Assembly (NCBI GenBank): GCA_943372215.1
Contig: CALRXU020000005.1
Coordinates: 62,001 to 126,000, forward strand
Direction of reading: 5' to 3'
DNA from: UBA6183 sp943372215
GTDB lineage: Bacteria > Bacteroidota > Bacteroidia > UKL13-3
DNA: 64,000 nt
The notes beneath the pieces were generated by a model that worked only from the letters and a program-made list of their open reading frames with translations, was not told where the DNA came from and searched no databases. The position numbers and the translations under genes are program-made. Positions 41,732-50,883 of this stretch are shown here, piece after piece; position 1 is the first letter of the stretch, and each line of letters opens with the position of its first letter.

Positions 41732-44161
41732 TTGAAACATTTAAAACCCTTGTTGGCATTTGCGTATTTGTTATTGCTTTTTGGCAGCATGGCATCTGCT
41801 CAGGAAGTTGACGTAGATTCACTCAACAGTGCTTTATTTCATCACATTAATACACAACGAATAGCTGCCGGAACAGAAGACCTGGTAAGTGCTGAGGTGT
41901 TGGAAAACGCAGCACAGGACCAAGCAAACTACTGCGTTCAGATAAAAGCCGAAACCCCCGAACAAAAGGAATTGAAAAAAAGTACCGCCTCTTTGCGGGT
42001 TACTTTTTATGGTGGTATTAAAGATGGTATTCCACAAGAACTTATTTTCAGTGAAAACACAAAAAATTCAAAGGGTGTTGAATTTACTACCAGTGAATTG
42101 CTTACTAAACTGATTAAAAAAGTGGATAAAACCACTTTTAAGAAAATATACACCCGGCCTGACCTCTATTATGTAGGCGTTCGCTGTTCTTTTGACCCTG
42201 TTACTACAAAAATATATTTCAGTGTGTTAATGGGTGATATCAACATCTTAAACAACGCTGCCGCCCATAGTAAAGACCTGGATAAAAAATACAAAGTTAG
42301 CTCACACAGCTTCCATTGGTGGAAGAGGCGCGTGGGTTGCAGAATAAACTGTATTATTGGCAAGTGCGATGAAGGTACGGTATGCAATACCTATGATGAT
42401 TTAAAAGAATTATACAGCAAAATAAACATTGACAAGGGCTTTTACATTAAAGATAAAAAGCTTTACCTGCGTGAGGACCACAAAAAATATTTTATTAGTG
42501 AGGAAAGAAACACCACCAAACTGATTGCAGATAAAAATGATCGTTTATTGGTTCACATTATTGAGAGGTCGCAATTTCCTTGCAACACCAATTACAATAT
42601 TTCCGTAGGCGCCAGCACACAAGCAGGGCTGCAGATTAACCTTAAACCGATAACCCTTTCGCAACTTAATGCCAAAGGTGATTTGGCCATAGATAAGTTA
42701 CCAGAAGGATTCTCTGATAATTTTGAAATTGCTTTTAGTGTAGTGAAGTTTTGCGATGAAAAGCTAAAGTGTGAGGTATATAATTTTTATGATAAACTCA
42801 ATCGCCTAAAACCTTATTTCACACCGGTTGCTTTTGAGGATTTGCCCTTGTTGTTAGATACCCAAACTACAAAAACTCCTGAGCCATTCTTAGAGGTGAA
42901 AACATTAAGCTGGAATATCCCTTTTGAACGCAACAAATTTGATTATAAACAGGCTGATGTAGCTCCATTTATTGACAGTTTAAACGAACCGAAGTTTATT
43001 ATACAAGAGGTGAAGATAACGGCATACTCTTCTATTGAGGGCGACTCCTTGAAAAATGCAGAACTGCAACAAAGAAGGGCCGCAAGTATTGTTAATGTGC
43101 TAGAACAACAACAATCTGGAAATAAGATTAAGTACACGGTAAAACAGGGCGACTCTTGGAATATTTTTAAGAAACAGATTGTGCTTACCAATTATTATTA
43201 TTTGGCTGATAGCTCATTGAGTGCGGTAAGGCAACGCTTAAACTCTGATACCATGTTATTGAGAAAAGTAGAACGCCTGCTACAAGACGAACGATTTGCT
43301 TCTATTGAAATGCGTGTTGCTTTCGACTTGAAAAAACTTAGTGAGGACGACTATTGGGCCTACCGCATACAAAAAGCAATTGATAAGAAAGATGTAAAAC
43401 GTGCACTGAGCAACCAAACCGCTTTGGTAAGACTATTTGAGCAGGGTAAGGTGAGTTATGAGAAGTTTATGGCTGTTCCAATCCCTGCGGATAAAAAGTA
43501 CATCTCCCTGTTGAACAACAAATATGTGTTTATTAAAGATCCCGTTGAACGGTTAAACAAGTTTGAAGAATTAAGAACCATTGACCCAAACAATTCAACC
43601 ATCAAATACAACTATCTGGCCATTAAATTAAATGCCATTGGTTCTTTGGATAACAATGCCAGAAGAGAAGAACTTCAGGTACTTTCTTCTTTATACAGCT
43701 CATTAACAGCCAATACGTTGCCTCCAGCATTGTATAATACCTTACGCTCTCGTTTTCACCCTGTTTTGGCTGATAGCAGAAAATCTAAAAAAGGGGAAAG
43801 CTATAACAGCATTAAGGATTTATCTAAGAATAGCCCTGTTTTAGAGGCTGTTTTTCTTGCTGATTATTATGCAGATCAAAAGCGCTATGATTTGGCTGCT
43901 CAAATCCTGTTTGACCATTACGCTGAAATTAATGATGATTATAAGGCCCTGTGCAGGGAATACTGCTTACGCATGTTGTACTTTGGCAAATCAAGCAAGA
44001 ACGAGGCTTTTGACAAACAATACGCTGCCGTATTTAAAAAACTGAGCCGCACCAACCCAGAAGTGTTTTGTGAAATTTTCACCCTTTCTAAGGTTTCATT
44101 TAAGTTTTTTGAAAACCTACACATCAAGAAGCTGTATTGCGATGTGTGTGGATCAAAATAA
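41732..44161 (+). CDS. Secreted CAP-domain protein with an OmpA-like segment; probable TTG start
   Basis: No ATG precedes the signal peptide. TTG at 41732 gives (M)KHLKPLLAFAYLLLLFGSM, then ASAQ, a textbook signal peptide, so a TTG start is proposed; TTG at 41711 is the alternative. Residues ~30-170 resemble a CAP/SCP domain (FHHINTQRIAAGTEDLVSAE, LENAAQDQANYCVQIKA). Near residues 425-460 there is an OmpA-like stretch (ITAYSSIEGDSLKNAELQQR, RAASIVNVLEQQQ). The last ~280 residues are helical and may be TPR-like. The 809-residue combination is unfamiliar to me. Confidence 0.75.
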   Translation: MKHLKPLLAFAYLLLLFGSMASAQEVDVDSLNSALFHHINTQRIAAGTEDLVSAEVLENAAQDQANYCVQIKAETPEQKELKKSTASLRVTFYGGIKDGIPQELIFSENTKNSKGVEFTTSELLTKLIKKVDKTTFKKIYTRPDLYYVGVRCSFDPVTTKIYFSVLMGDINILNNAAAHSKDLDKKYKVSSHSFHWWKRRVGCRINCIIGKCDEGTVCNTYDDLKELYSKINIDKGFYIKDKKLYLREDHKKYFISEERNTTKLIADKNDRLLVHIIERSQFPCNTNYNISVGASTQAGLQINLKPITLSQLNAKGDLAIDKLPEGFSDNFEIAFSVVKFCDEKLKCEVYNFYDKLNRLKPYFTPVAFEDLPLLLDTQTTKTPEPFLEVKTLSWNIPFERNKFDYKQADVAPFIDSLNEPKFIIQEVKITAYSSIEGDSLKNAELQQRRAASIVNVLEQQQSGNKIKYTVKQGDSWNIFKKQIVLTNYYYLADSSLSAVRQRLNSDTMLLRKVERLLQDERFASIEMRVAFDLKKLSEDDYWAYRIQKAIDKKDVKRALSNQTALVRLFEQGKVSYEKFMAVPIPADKKYISLLNNKYVFIKDPVERLNKFEELRTIDPNNSTIKYNYLAIKLNAIGSLDNNARREELQVLSSLYSSLTANTLPPALYNTLRSRFHPVLADSRKSKKGESYNSIKDLSKNSPVLEAVFLADYYADQKRYDLAAQILFDHYAEINDDYKALCREYCLRMLYFGKSSKNEAFDKQYAAVFKKLSRTNPEVFCEIFTLSKVSFKFFENLHIKKLYCDVCGSK

Positions 44162-44181
44162 ACTAAACCACAATTTGCCTG

Positions 44182-47100
44182 CTAAAACTGTTTTTGTTCT
44201 CTGGCCAGTTTTATTGGGTTAAGCAAATTTAACCTAAGGGTAAACGTCATCTTTTGCCCGTAATCATATGTTTTTCCCGCTTCCTTCAACTTGCTGTCAA
44301 CGAATATGGGAAAGTTCACTTGAAAAACATCTTTGAACAACCACAAAGAAACGCCTGCTGCATAATAAATATTAGACTCATAAACGGTGGTGGATTGTCC
44401 GGTATTTGCATTAACGCTGGTACTTTGTGCATTAATGATTGCTGCGTCAACAAAAATTCTTAATGGCAAAACACCCGGAATAGTAGACGTAAAGTTTGCG
44501 GCAGCCATCCAACTATCCGTTTCTTCATAACCCCTTATAAATGCCCTAAAACCTGCGCCACCAGGCATCAGCTGCTGGGTAAATATATTGTGTTTACCAA
44601 TTTCTGAAGCCCCTCTGCCAAACTGTGACTCATCATACAAGTAATCAAACTCCCCATTGTTGTCGGCTATCCTAAAGTTAGCAAACACATCTTTTCCTTC
44701 TTCAGGCTTTTGCAGAAAAATTCCAGCGAAAACACGGGTGCTTAACCCCTTTTTCTTTTCACCATAACTAATGTACTTGTTGTATTCCGCTGATATTTTT
44801 TGGAACTGGCTCTCTGCATTTCCAAATTGATAGTTCACCTTCCAAGAATAATTATTAATGGGAACGGAATTGCTATGCGAATATCCTATATTGAGGTAAC
44901 TATTGTGTTTACCAAAATTATCTAACAAGGCTCGGGTATATCTTTGTTCGTTCGTTAATACGTAACGAACAGTAACTTCGCGGTTGGCGTCTGTTCTTGG
45001 ATTTCTCTGCTTTAATATAAATGTTACCCTCGGGGCAATTTTTTCATACACCCTTAAACCATATTCAGAACCTTTAATGATATTGCCAAGCGTATCTGTG
45101 CCAATTGGTCTGTTTTCTGTGTATCCAGACGTTCCAAACCTCGATGCGTCTAACCCAATCCTGATTTCCCTAAACATTCCAGGTAAAAACAGCCGGTGCT
45201 GCACATTCAGATAGCCGGTTAAATCTTTTGTACCAAAGGCATACATTGGCGCAATAATAAACTCAGTTTTTTTTCTTGGCAGTAAACTGTTATAAAAAGC
45301 CGCACCTAACATGGTTTTATTATGGGTATTCATGCCCAGTATAGGCGAATAAAAAACCTGTGCATAAGCTGGTTTTTCCAAATTCAACAAGAGTTTAAAT
45401 TCTGGTTTAGGTATTGTTTTAAAAGGCCCGCTGGTTCTTCCGTAATTGTTTCCCCTATTAACGTCTAGGCTGGTTTCATAAGCATCAATAGTGAAGTTTG
45501 TAATGTTTATATCGCCAAAAACAAGCTGCTGCTTCCCAGTAAAAGGCTCAAGTTTTTTTTCTTCCACCAACACCCCATTTTTAAACGCATGCACATAAAC
45601 AGGGGCTTTAACGCCTTTGTTTTTAACAGTAACCACCCATCCTGACGCTGTTCTGTTTACCGCTGTTAGGGCAAAGTCTTGCTTATCAGTGCTATTCATT
45701 ACCCCGTCAAAAAACCAACTTAAATCCTTTCCTGTGTATTGTTGCGCATGTTGCATAAAATCATTGGGCAGCGGGTGTTTAAACTTCCATTTTTCATAAT
45801 AGCTTTTCATCATCCCATCAAACACATCATCGCCTAAATAATCTTGCAATTGGTTAAACGCTGATGACGCCTTACCGTAAATTATTTTACCGTAGTTTTT
45901 ATCGGTAAAAGAATCGGAAGGCAAAAATGCCTTTTGGTCTAAATTGTTTCTAACCGCTGACACGTAAGAAAACTCATACTCTCCAAATGGAGAACCAAAC
46001 AACTCATCCGATTTAATCTCATAAATTCTTTTGCCAGCAGAATCTTTCTTAAACAAATTTTGGTGCACCACAACCTGCTTTTTATAATCGCTTCTTGCTT
46101 CATAATAGTTGTTGATACTCTCGTCCATCCATGGGTAAAGTCTTTCATTGCTGCCTAAAATCCCATAAAACCAATTGTGTCCAACCTCATGCACAATAAC
46201 CTTTTTATCTAAAGATGCCACATTGGTTATTGTTGGATATTCCATTCCTCCACCTGCTCTTAACGGAGTAACCACTACTGTTGCTTGTTGATAAGGATAC
46301 TCGCCCACCTTTTCAGAATAAAACTTGATGGCCTCATTAATATATTTGGTGCCAATCAATGTCGCGCCTTCTATCTCGTTTTCGCTAAACAACCAAGTAT
46401 CAACCACCTTACCACTTGGCAGGGTTACTTCACTTTTTGCTGTTTTAAATTTTTTACTCGCAAACCAGGCAAAGTCATGCACACTGTCTTGTATAAACCG
46501 AACAGTTTTAAAAGCAGATTTGGCAGGGTGCTTTGTTTTTATTGATTTGGTTCTGTTTAACCACCAAGAAACCTCTTCGTTGCTCTGTATATTGCCAGTA
46601 GCAGCTAATACATAATCTTTAGGCAATGTAATGCTCACATCATAGTTACCAAATTCGCTGTAAAACTCTCCTTGATCAAGATAAGGCATCGTGTTCCAGC
46701 CATTTACATCATAAACAGCAGGCTTAGGGTACCACTGCGTGATACAAAAAATTTGGTTCTCATGGCCCAACCTCGAAAACACCTCTGGTAACTTCACCCT
46801 AAAAGAAGTTGTTATGGTAACCTTGCCACCTGAAGGAAGTATTTTGGGGAGTGTAATCTTACATATTTCATAGGTTCCTGGCAAAAACTGCATGGATACC
46901 TTTTGGCCGTCAATTTTAAAATACAAAGAGTCTAGCCTTCCACGTTGTTTTTCATTGGCGAAATAAAAATCCGTGTTTCCATTTTCAACACGTTGTTTGG
47001 CAAATGGTGTTTCATTATTCAAATAGGCATTCGGCCACAAGTGGAAATAAATTTCACTTAATCCATTGGGTGATTGATTGTGGTATTCCACCTCTTCATA

Positions 47101-47247
47101 GCCAGATAATTCTTTGGTAGAATCATTTAAAGAAACTTGAATGGAATAATTGACCTTTTGTTGCCAGTTGGCTTGGTTTAGCTGTTGGCTTTTAACAATA
47201 AAAGCCGATAGAATAAGTAAGCTAAAGAAAGTTGCTTTTTTGAACAT
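44182..47247 (-). CDS. M1-family metallopeptidase with C-terminal barrel-like region
   Basis: The 1021-residue protein has a signal peptide (FFSLLILSAFIVKSQ). The M1 zinc site is HEVGHNWFYGILGSNERLYP near residue 352, with the third ligand in PWMDESINNYYE. The catalytic domain spans roughly residues 30-520. The C-terminal ~450 residues are rich in alternating aromatic strands ending in MTFTLRLNLLNPIKLAREQK, which looks like an outer-membrane beta-barrel. Many Bacteroidota carry such M1-barrel fusions. It lies 31 bases after the usher-like gene on the same strand and may share its transcript. Confidence 0.87.
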   Translation of the reverse strand: MFKKATFFSLLILSAFIVKSQQLNQANWQQKVNYSIQVSLNDSTKELSGYEEVEYHNQSPNGLSEIYFHLWPNAYLNNETPFAKQRVENGNTDFYFANEKQRGRLDSLYFKIDGQKVSMQFLPGTYEICKITLPKILPSGGKVTITTSFRVKLPEVFSRLGHENQIFCITQWYPKPAVYDVNGWNTMPYLDQGEFYSEFGNYDVSITLPKDYVLAATGNIQSNEEVSWWLNRTKSIKTKHPAKSAFKTVRFIQDSVHDFAWFASKKFKTAKSEVTLPSGKVVDTWLFSENEIEGATLIGTKYINEAIKFYSEKVGEYPYQQATVVVTPLRAGGGMEYPTITNVASLDKKVIVHEVGHNWFYGILGSNERLYPWMDESINNYYEARSDYKKQVVVHQNLFKKDSAGKRIYEIKSDELFGSPFGEYEFSYVSAVRNNLDQKAFLPSDSFTDKNYGKIIYGKASSAFNQLQDYLGDDVFDGMMKSYYEKWKFKHPLPNDFMQHAQQYTGKDLSWFFDGVMNSTDKQDFALTAVNRTASGWVVTVKNKGVKAPVYVHAFKNGVLVEEKKLEPFTGKQQLVFGDINITNFTIDAYETSLDVNRGNNYGRTSGPFKTIPKPEFKLLLNLEKPAYAQVFYSPILGMNTHNKTMLGAAFYNSLLPRKKTEFIIAPMYAFGTKDLTGYLNVQHRLFLPGMFREIRIGLDASRFGTSGYTENRPIGTDTLGNIIKGSEYGLRVYEKIAPRVTFILKQRNPRTDANREVTVRYVLTNEQRYTRALLDNFGKHNSYLNIGYSHSNSVPINNYSWKVNYQFGNAESQFQKISAEYNKYISYGEKKKGLSTRVFAGIFLQKPEEGKDVFANFRIADNNGEFDYLYDESQFGRGASEIGKHNIFTQQLMPGGAGFRAFIRGYEETDSWMAAANFTSTIPGVLPLRIFVDAAIINAQSTSVNANTGQSTTVYESNIYYAAGVSLWLFKDVFQVNFPIFVDSKLKEAGKTYDYGQKMTFTLRLNLLNPIKLAREQKQF

Positions 47248-47278
47248 GCGCGCAATATAAACGCATTTTTACAACATT

Positions 47279-50188
47279 TTATTTTCCACTTGGAACACCG
47301 GTTGCCGGTTGCGTAAATACCTTGCGGTTTACTTTTCTGGTTTTTTCAATAATGTGGTAAGAAATAACCAAACCATCCGCCTCTTTGGTAACGTGAACGC
47401 GGTAATTGTTTTTGGTTAATTTAAACTTGTCACCCAAAACAGTTTCATCAAAACTAATGGTGTATTCTCCAAACGGTAAATAAAATTCAAAACTACCATC
47501 AAACCCTGTAAGAGAGTTATAGTTTTTAACCCCTGCTGCGGTTATCTTTATTCTCGATAAATCAAATGGCTCGTCAGCATCTGCTGTTATACTTTCTCGC
47601 TGAATGGTAACACGGCCTTTAATTTTAACTCCTTTAACAAAAGGAATGTTGTTAATCTTTTTACCCATCAGCAACATCGAGTCATTGATGTTGGCAAACC
47701 AGCCCTCAACTTCATCAAGCGGCATCACCACTACCTTAGCCAGTCCGGCATTTGCATCTGCAATAAATGCGTTTCCATCCTCATTCGTAATCACCTCGTC
47801 TTCATTCACACGAATCACCACATTTTCTATTGGACGCTCATTTTTGTCTTTTATTCCATTTCCGTTCACATCAAAAAATGCTAAAAACTCACTTTCAATA
47901 TATTTTGTTTTCTTAAACGGAACAGGCGTGTTAAACTCTTTTCTTACCCCAAAGGTTACAAATACGCCTTGGTTAGTTACGCGTGGAATCTCATCAGTAA
48001 CAAATTGGTTGTTATACGTATTTCTAAGCGCTAAGCCACTTATCACATTGTAATTAATACCCGCTCTAAATCTCCATCCTGTTGGGGTAAAGTAATAAAG
48101 CTCAGGAAAAAGGTTAATGGTGTGCTGCTTAAACGTGTTGTTATAAAAATAGTTTAAGCCACTTTGCAACATAAACTGGGTACGAGCAAACAAATACTGG
48201 TGTTGAACAGAGCTACTAAATAGTTGCTGAGTAATGCCCTCTTGTTGAACATTAAAAACCGGAGTTGAGCCATAAGACCCCAAAATATAGCGATTATTTA
48301 CTGTCAATGTTTTGTAGAATAGAATGCTGTTAAACATTAAGTAAGGAATGCTTTCTTCCCTAACGCCATTTATTTTAGGCTGATTAACACCTGCCTCTAC
48401 TGTGGCTGAAAATCGGGTGTATTCTTTAGGCTTAAACGTATTATGGGTAAGGCTAACACCTTTGATAAAATTGGTTGACTGGGTAAATTCAAAAATATTG
48501 TAAATACCAGCAAACTGCATGCTGGTAAATTTATACGATTTAATCAATGTTACTTGGTTGTTTAAAGAAGTAATATTGGCATTAAAAAAACGAGGTGAAC
48601 TGGTTTTGTTGTAATTGTTTACAACCGTTACATTCCACTTCTCTGACAAGTTAATGCGGGTTCTGTGGTTATAAAAAAACCGCTCAATATTGCTATTTGA
48701 GTAATTGGCATCATTCTTACCCACGGTGTGGTTTATAGCAACATTGTTTGACAGAAAAGTACCTCCATAATTAATCAAATAAAAACCACCTACCGTTGAT
48801 TTTTGATTACCAGTAAAAGAGTTCCAGGTTAAAGAATAAGTAGCAGAAAGGGTTTGGGTTCTTAAAAAGTTTATTCCTGCTCTTGTATTGGCTACTCTTG
48901 AAAAAACGCCAGTTGCATTGTTGTTTGATTCTCCATACTCAACAGCAATTTTATTTTGTTTGTAGTAACGAAGCTGGTAACCGATACCCTTTGCCACTAA
49001 AAAACGCTCTCCTGTTCTATCATTATTGCTAACTAAAAAACCAGTAAACGAACTTCTTTTTCCCGGATTATATCCCGCTTTTATACCCCTTCCAAAGCTT
49101 TGCATACCCATAAAACCACCGTTTACAAAACCCAGCTGTACACTTCCTTTGGTGTGAAAATATCCGAAATAATAATTGGTGTTTTTCAAAACTTCCATGT
49201 ACCTGTCAGACGAAGAGCTTGATTGCAGGTTGTACATGATTTGTGCTTCTTCACTTACTTGGGCATTACCCCTGATGTTCAATGTTGAAAAAGAAACATT
49301 ATCCAATAAGTTGCTGATGTTATACTCAACCACAATTGGCAATTGAGAAAACGCGTTTGGATTTGATTTCACCCTGTCCGATAACTTTCTGAAAACGATT
49401 CTATTGCTGGCTGTAAACGCGCCTTCTTGGCCTAAAATAGGCTCTTCCGTATTTACAAACAAGCTAAACGTTCTTTCCTCATTATTGGTATAGGGCTTAT
49501 AATTCTCAATATCAATTCTGTTGTTGTTGCGCTTTGCAGACTCATGCTTATAAATAAACCGTAAGGTAGTGTCTTGCATGTTCTTTAACACCAATTGAAT
49601 GGGTTTGGTTACCTTATTATTTCCATTGCTGTCTATTACACTTGAGAATAGGCTTAGGTTATTTAATGTTAATGTTATTGGCTGAGTTTCTGCCCCAGTG
49701 TTTAGAACATTAACATTAAAATTTGCCGTGTTTTCACCGTTTTTAAAATATATTTTATTACCCATTTGGCTATTTACCACCCAACTGGTTTGCTTTTTGG
49801 TGAATGCCCAAAAAGTTGATCCCGCAATGTACTTATCATCTGAGGTAAGAACATTTGCATTTACCATGTATTTGTTATTGCCACCCAACAGACTGCCAGT
49901 TACAAACCTCACGGGTACAAAAACGGTATCTCCTGGGTTAACGGCAAAAGCTGGGCTTGTTGCACCAATCTGTTTCCATCCAAATGGATAATCAATTGTT
50001 ACTTTTATATTTTGAATCTGACTTCCGGTGTTCACCACTTTAACCACGTTGGTCAATAGTTCACCAGTAATAATTTGTTTCTCGCTCTTATCAAACAACA
50101 CCATTATATCATTTTGGGCACTTAACGAAAGTGTGCTCAAAATAAGCATAAGTATGGGTAGTAGTAGTAGTTTTAATAAAGTGTTCAT
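47279..50188 (-). CDS. Usher-like outer-membrane barrel protein (novel chaperone-usher-type locus)
   Basis: The 969-residue protein has a signal peptide ending LSLSAQ. Residues ~25-270 are beta-sandwich (VVKVVNTGSQIQNIKVTIDY, NPGDTVFVPVRFVTGS). Residues ~290-760 have the alternating aromatic pattern of a large barrel (NTNYYFGYFHTKGSVQLGFV, TQFMLQSGLNYFYNNTF). Two C-terminal beta domains follow: an SdrD-B-like one near 770-820 (FFDVNGNGIKDKNERPIENV) and another near 890-935 (GFDGSFEFYLPFGEYTISFD). N-domain, barrel, two C-domains is the layout of fimbrial ushers, but I see no usher signature. It starts 14 bases after the small secreted gene B. Confidence 0.6.
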   Translation of the reverse strand: MNTLLKLLLLPILMLILSTLSLSAQNDIMVLFDKSEKQIITGELLTNVVKVVNTGSQIQNIKVTIDYPFGWKQIGATSPAFAVNPGDTVFVPVRFVTGSLLGGNNKYMVNANVLTSDDKYIAGSTFWAFTKKQTSWVVNSQMGNKIYFKNGENTANFNVNVLNTGAETQPITLTLNNLSLFSSVIDSNGNNKVTKPIQLVLKNMQDTTLRFIYKHESAKRNNNRIDIENYKPYTNNEERTFSLFVNTEEPILGQEGAFTASNRIVFRKLSDRVKSNPNAFSQLPIVVEYNISNLLDNVSFSTLNIRGNAQVSEEAQIMYNLQSSSSSDRYMEVLKNTNYYFGYFHTKGSVQLGFVNGGFMGMQSFGRGIKAGYNPGKRSSFTGFLVSNNDRTGERFLVAKGIGYQLRYYKQNKIAVEYGESNNNATGVFSRVANTRAGINFLRTQTLSATYSLTWNSFTGNQKSTVGGFYLINYGGTFLSNNVAINHTVGKNDANYSNSNIERFFYNHRTRINLSEKWNVTVVNNYNKTSSPRFFNANITSLNNQVTLIKSYKFTSMQFAGIYNIFEFTQSTNFIKGVSLTHNTFKPKEYTRFSATVEAGVNQPKINGVREESIPYLMFNSILFYKTLTVNNRYILGSYGSTPVFNVQQEGITQQLFSSSVQHQYLFARTQFMLQSGLNYFYNNTFKQHTINLFPELYYFTPTGWRFRAGINYNVISGLALRNTYNNQFVTDEIPRVTNQGVFVTFGVRKEFNTPVPFKKTKYIESEFLAFFDVNGNGIKDKNERPIENVVIRVNEDEVITNEDGNAFIADANAGLAKVVVMPLDEVEGWFANINDSMLLMGKKINNIPFVKGVKIKGRVTIQRESITADADEPFDLSRIKITAAGVKNYNSLTGFDGSFEFYLPFGEYTISFDETVLGDKFKLTKNNYRVHVTKEADGLVISYHIIEKTRKVNRKVFTQPATGVPSGK

Positions 50189-50202
50189 AAGGCGTTGGGG
50201 AT

Positions 50203-50802
50203 TTATATATCTTCGGTTAAAAGGTATTTAAGCCGCACTTGATAGGTCCCGCTTTTCATTCCATTGGTTGGAACAATTCTGTAATCAATGTCAAAACTAA
50301 ATTCGTTGTAATTATCGATGGGGTTTCCTGGGCCATTTACGTTGGTAGTGCAAGAGCCCGATGGTATGGTTATACCGGTGTTAGAAATTATCATTATTGG
50401 TGTGCCGCTAATAATAGGCACATTAAAAAACTGATTTCCTGTTAAAGCGGTATTACAGTTGTTTCTTACCCTTACTTGAAGCATTTCTATTTTAGGAGTT
50501 GTGCCCGAAGCCGATTGGGTTTGTAATTGTTCCCAATCTGTATTTGCTGTAGCCGCAGATCCGTTCTCTACATACAACACCAAATTCCAGCGACAAGCTG
50601 GGTTGTTGTTGATCTCATTACTTACAGTAACTTTTAACTTGGTTACTGCGTTTTGGGTTAACCCGGCAAGATATTTTCCAAAGGTGTCAAAACTAAAATC
50701 AACATTGGTTGCAGTAGTAACCGACAAATTTACATTATCGCAGAACTGAGCTTTAAGCTGAGTTGCGCAAAGGATAATGCATATGACGATTATTTTTTTC
50801 AC
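50203..50802 (-). CDS. Small secreted protein B, paralogue of the neighbouring protein A
   Basis: The 199-residue protein has a signal peptide (MKKIIVICIILCATQLKAQ). It shares two blocks with protein A at 50884-51672: NVDFSFDTFGKYLAGLT followed by LKV and WNL, and a C-terminal DYRIVPTNGMKSGTYQVRL ending KYLLTEDI. It has four mature-region cysteines, in FCDNV, PACRW, NNCN and GSCTT; protein A has none. The alternating hydrophobic end resembles the C-terminal strand that fimbrial subunits present to their chaperone. A minor or adaptor subunit is inferred, not shown. It is separated from protein A by a terminator-like hairpin and from the barrel gene by 14 bases. Confidence 0.65.
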   Translation of the reverse strand: MKKIIVICIILCATQLKAQFCDNVNLSVTTATNVDFSFDTFGKYLAGLTQNAVTKLKVTVSNEINNNPACRWNLVLYVENGSAATANTDWEQLQTQSASGTTPKIEMLQVRVRNNCNTALTGNQFFNVPIISGTPIMIISNTGITIPSGSCTTNVNGPGNPIDNYNEFSFDIDYRIVPTNGMKSGTYQVRLKYLLTEDI

Positions 50803-50843
50803 CTTATTTTTTGATTAGTTTATAGTTGAATCAAAGGAAAAAT

Positions 50844-50872
50844 AAAAGGGGGCCGGGTTAAAGCCCCCTTTT
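50844..50872 (-). terminator. Terminator-like hairpin between subunit A and subunit B
   Basis: On the minus strand AAAAGGGGGC, a 9-base loop, then GCCCCCTTTT followed by ATTTTT. The stem is perfect over ten pairs. It starts 11 bases after the stop of protein A and could stop most transcripts, so that A is made in excess over B and the barrel. Confidence 0.85.
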
Positions 50873-50883
50873 ATCATTTTATT

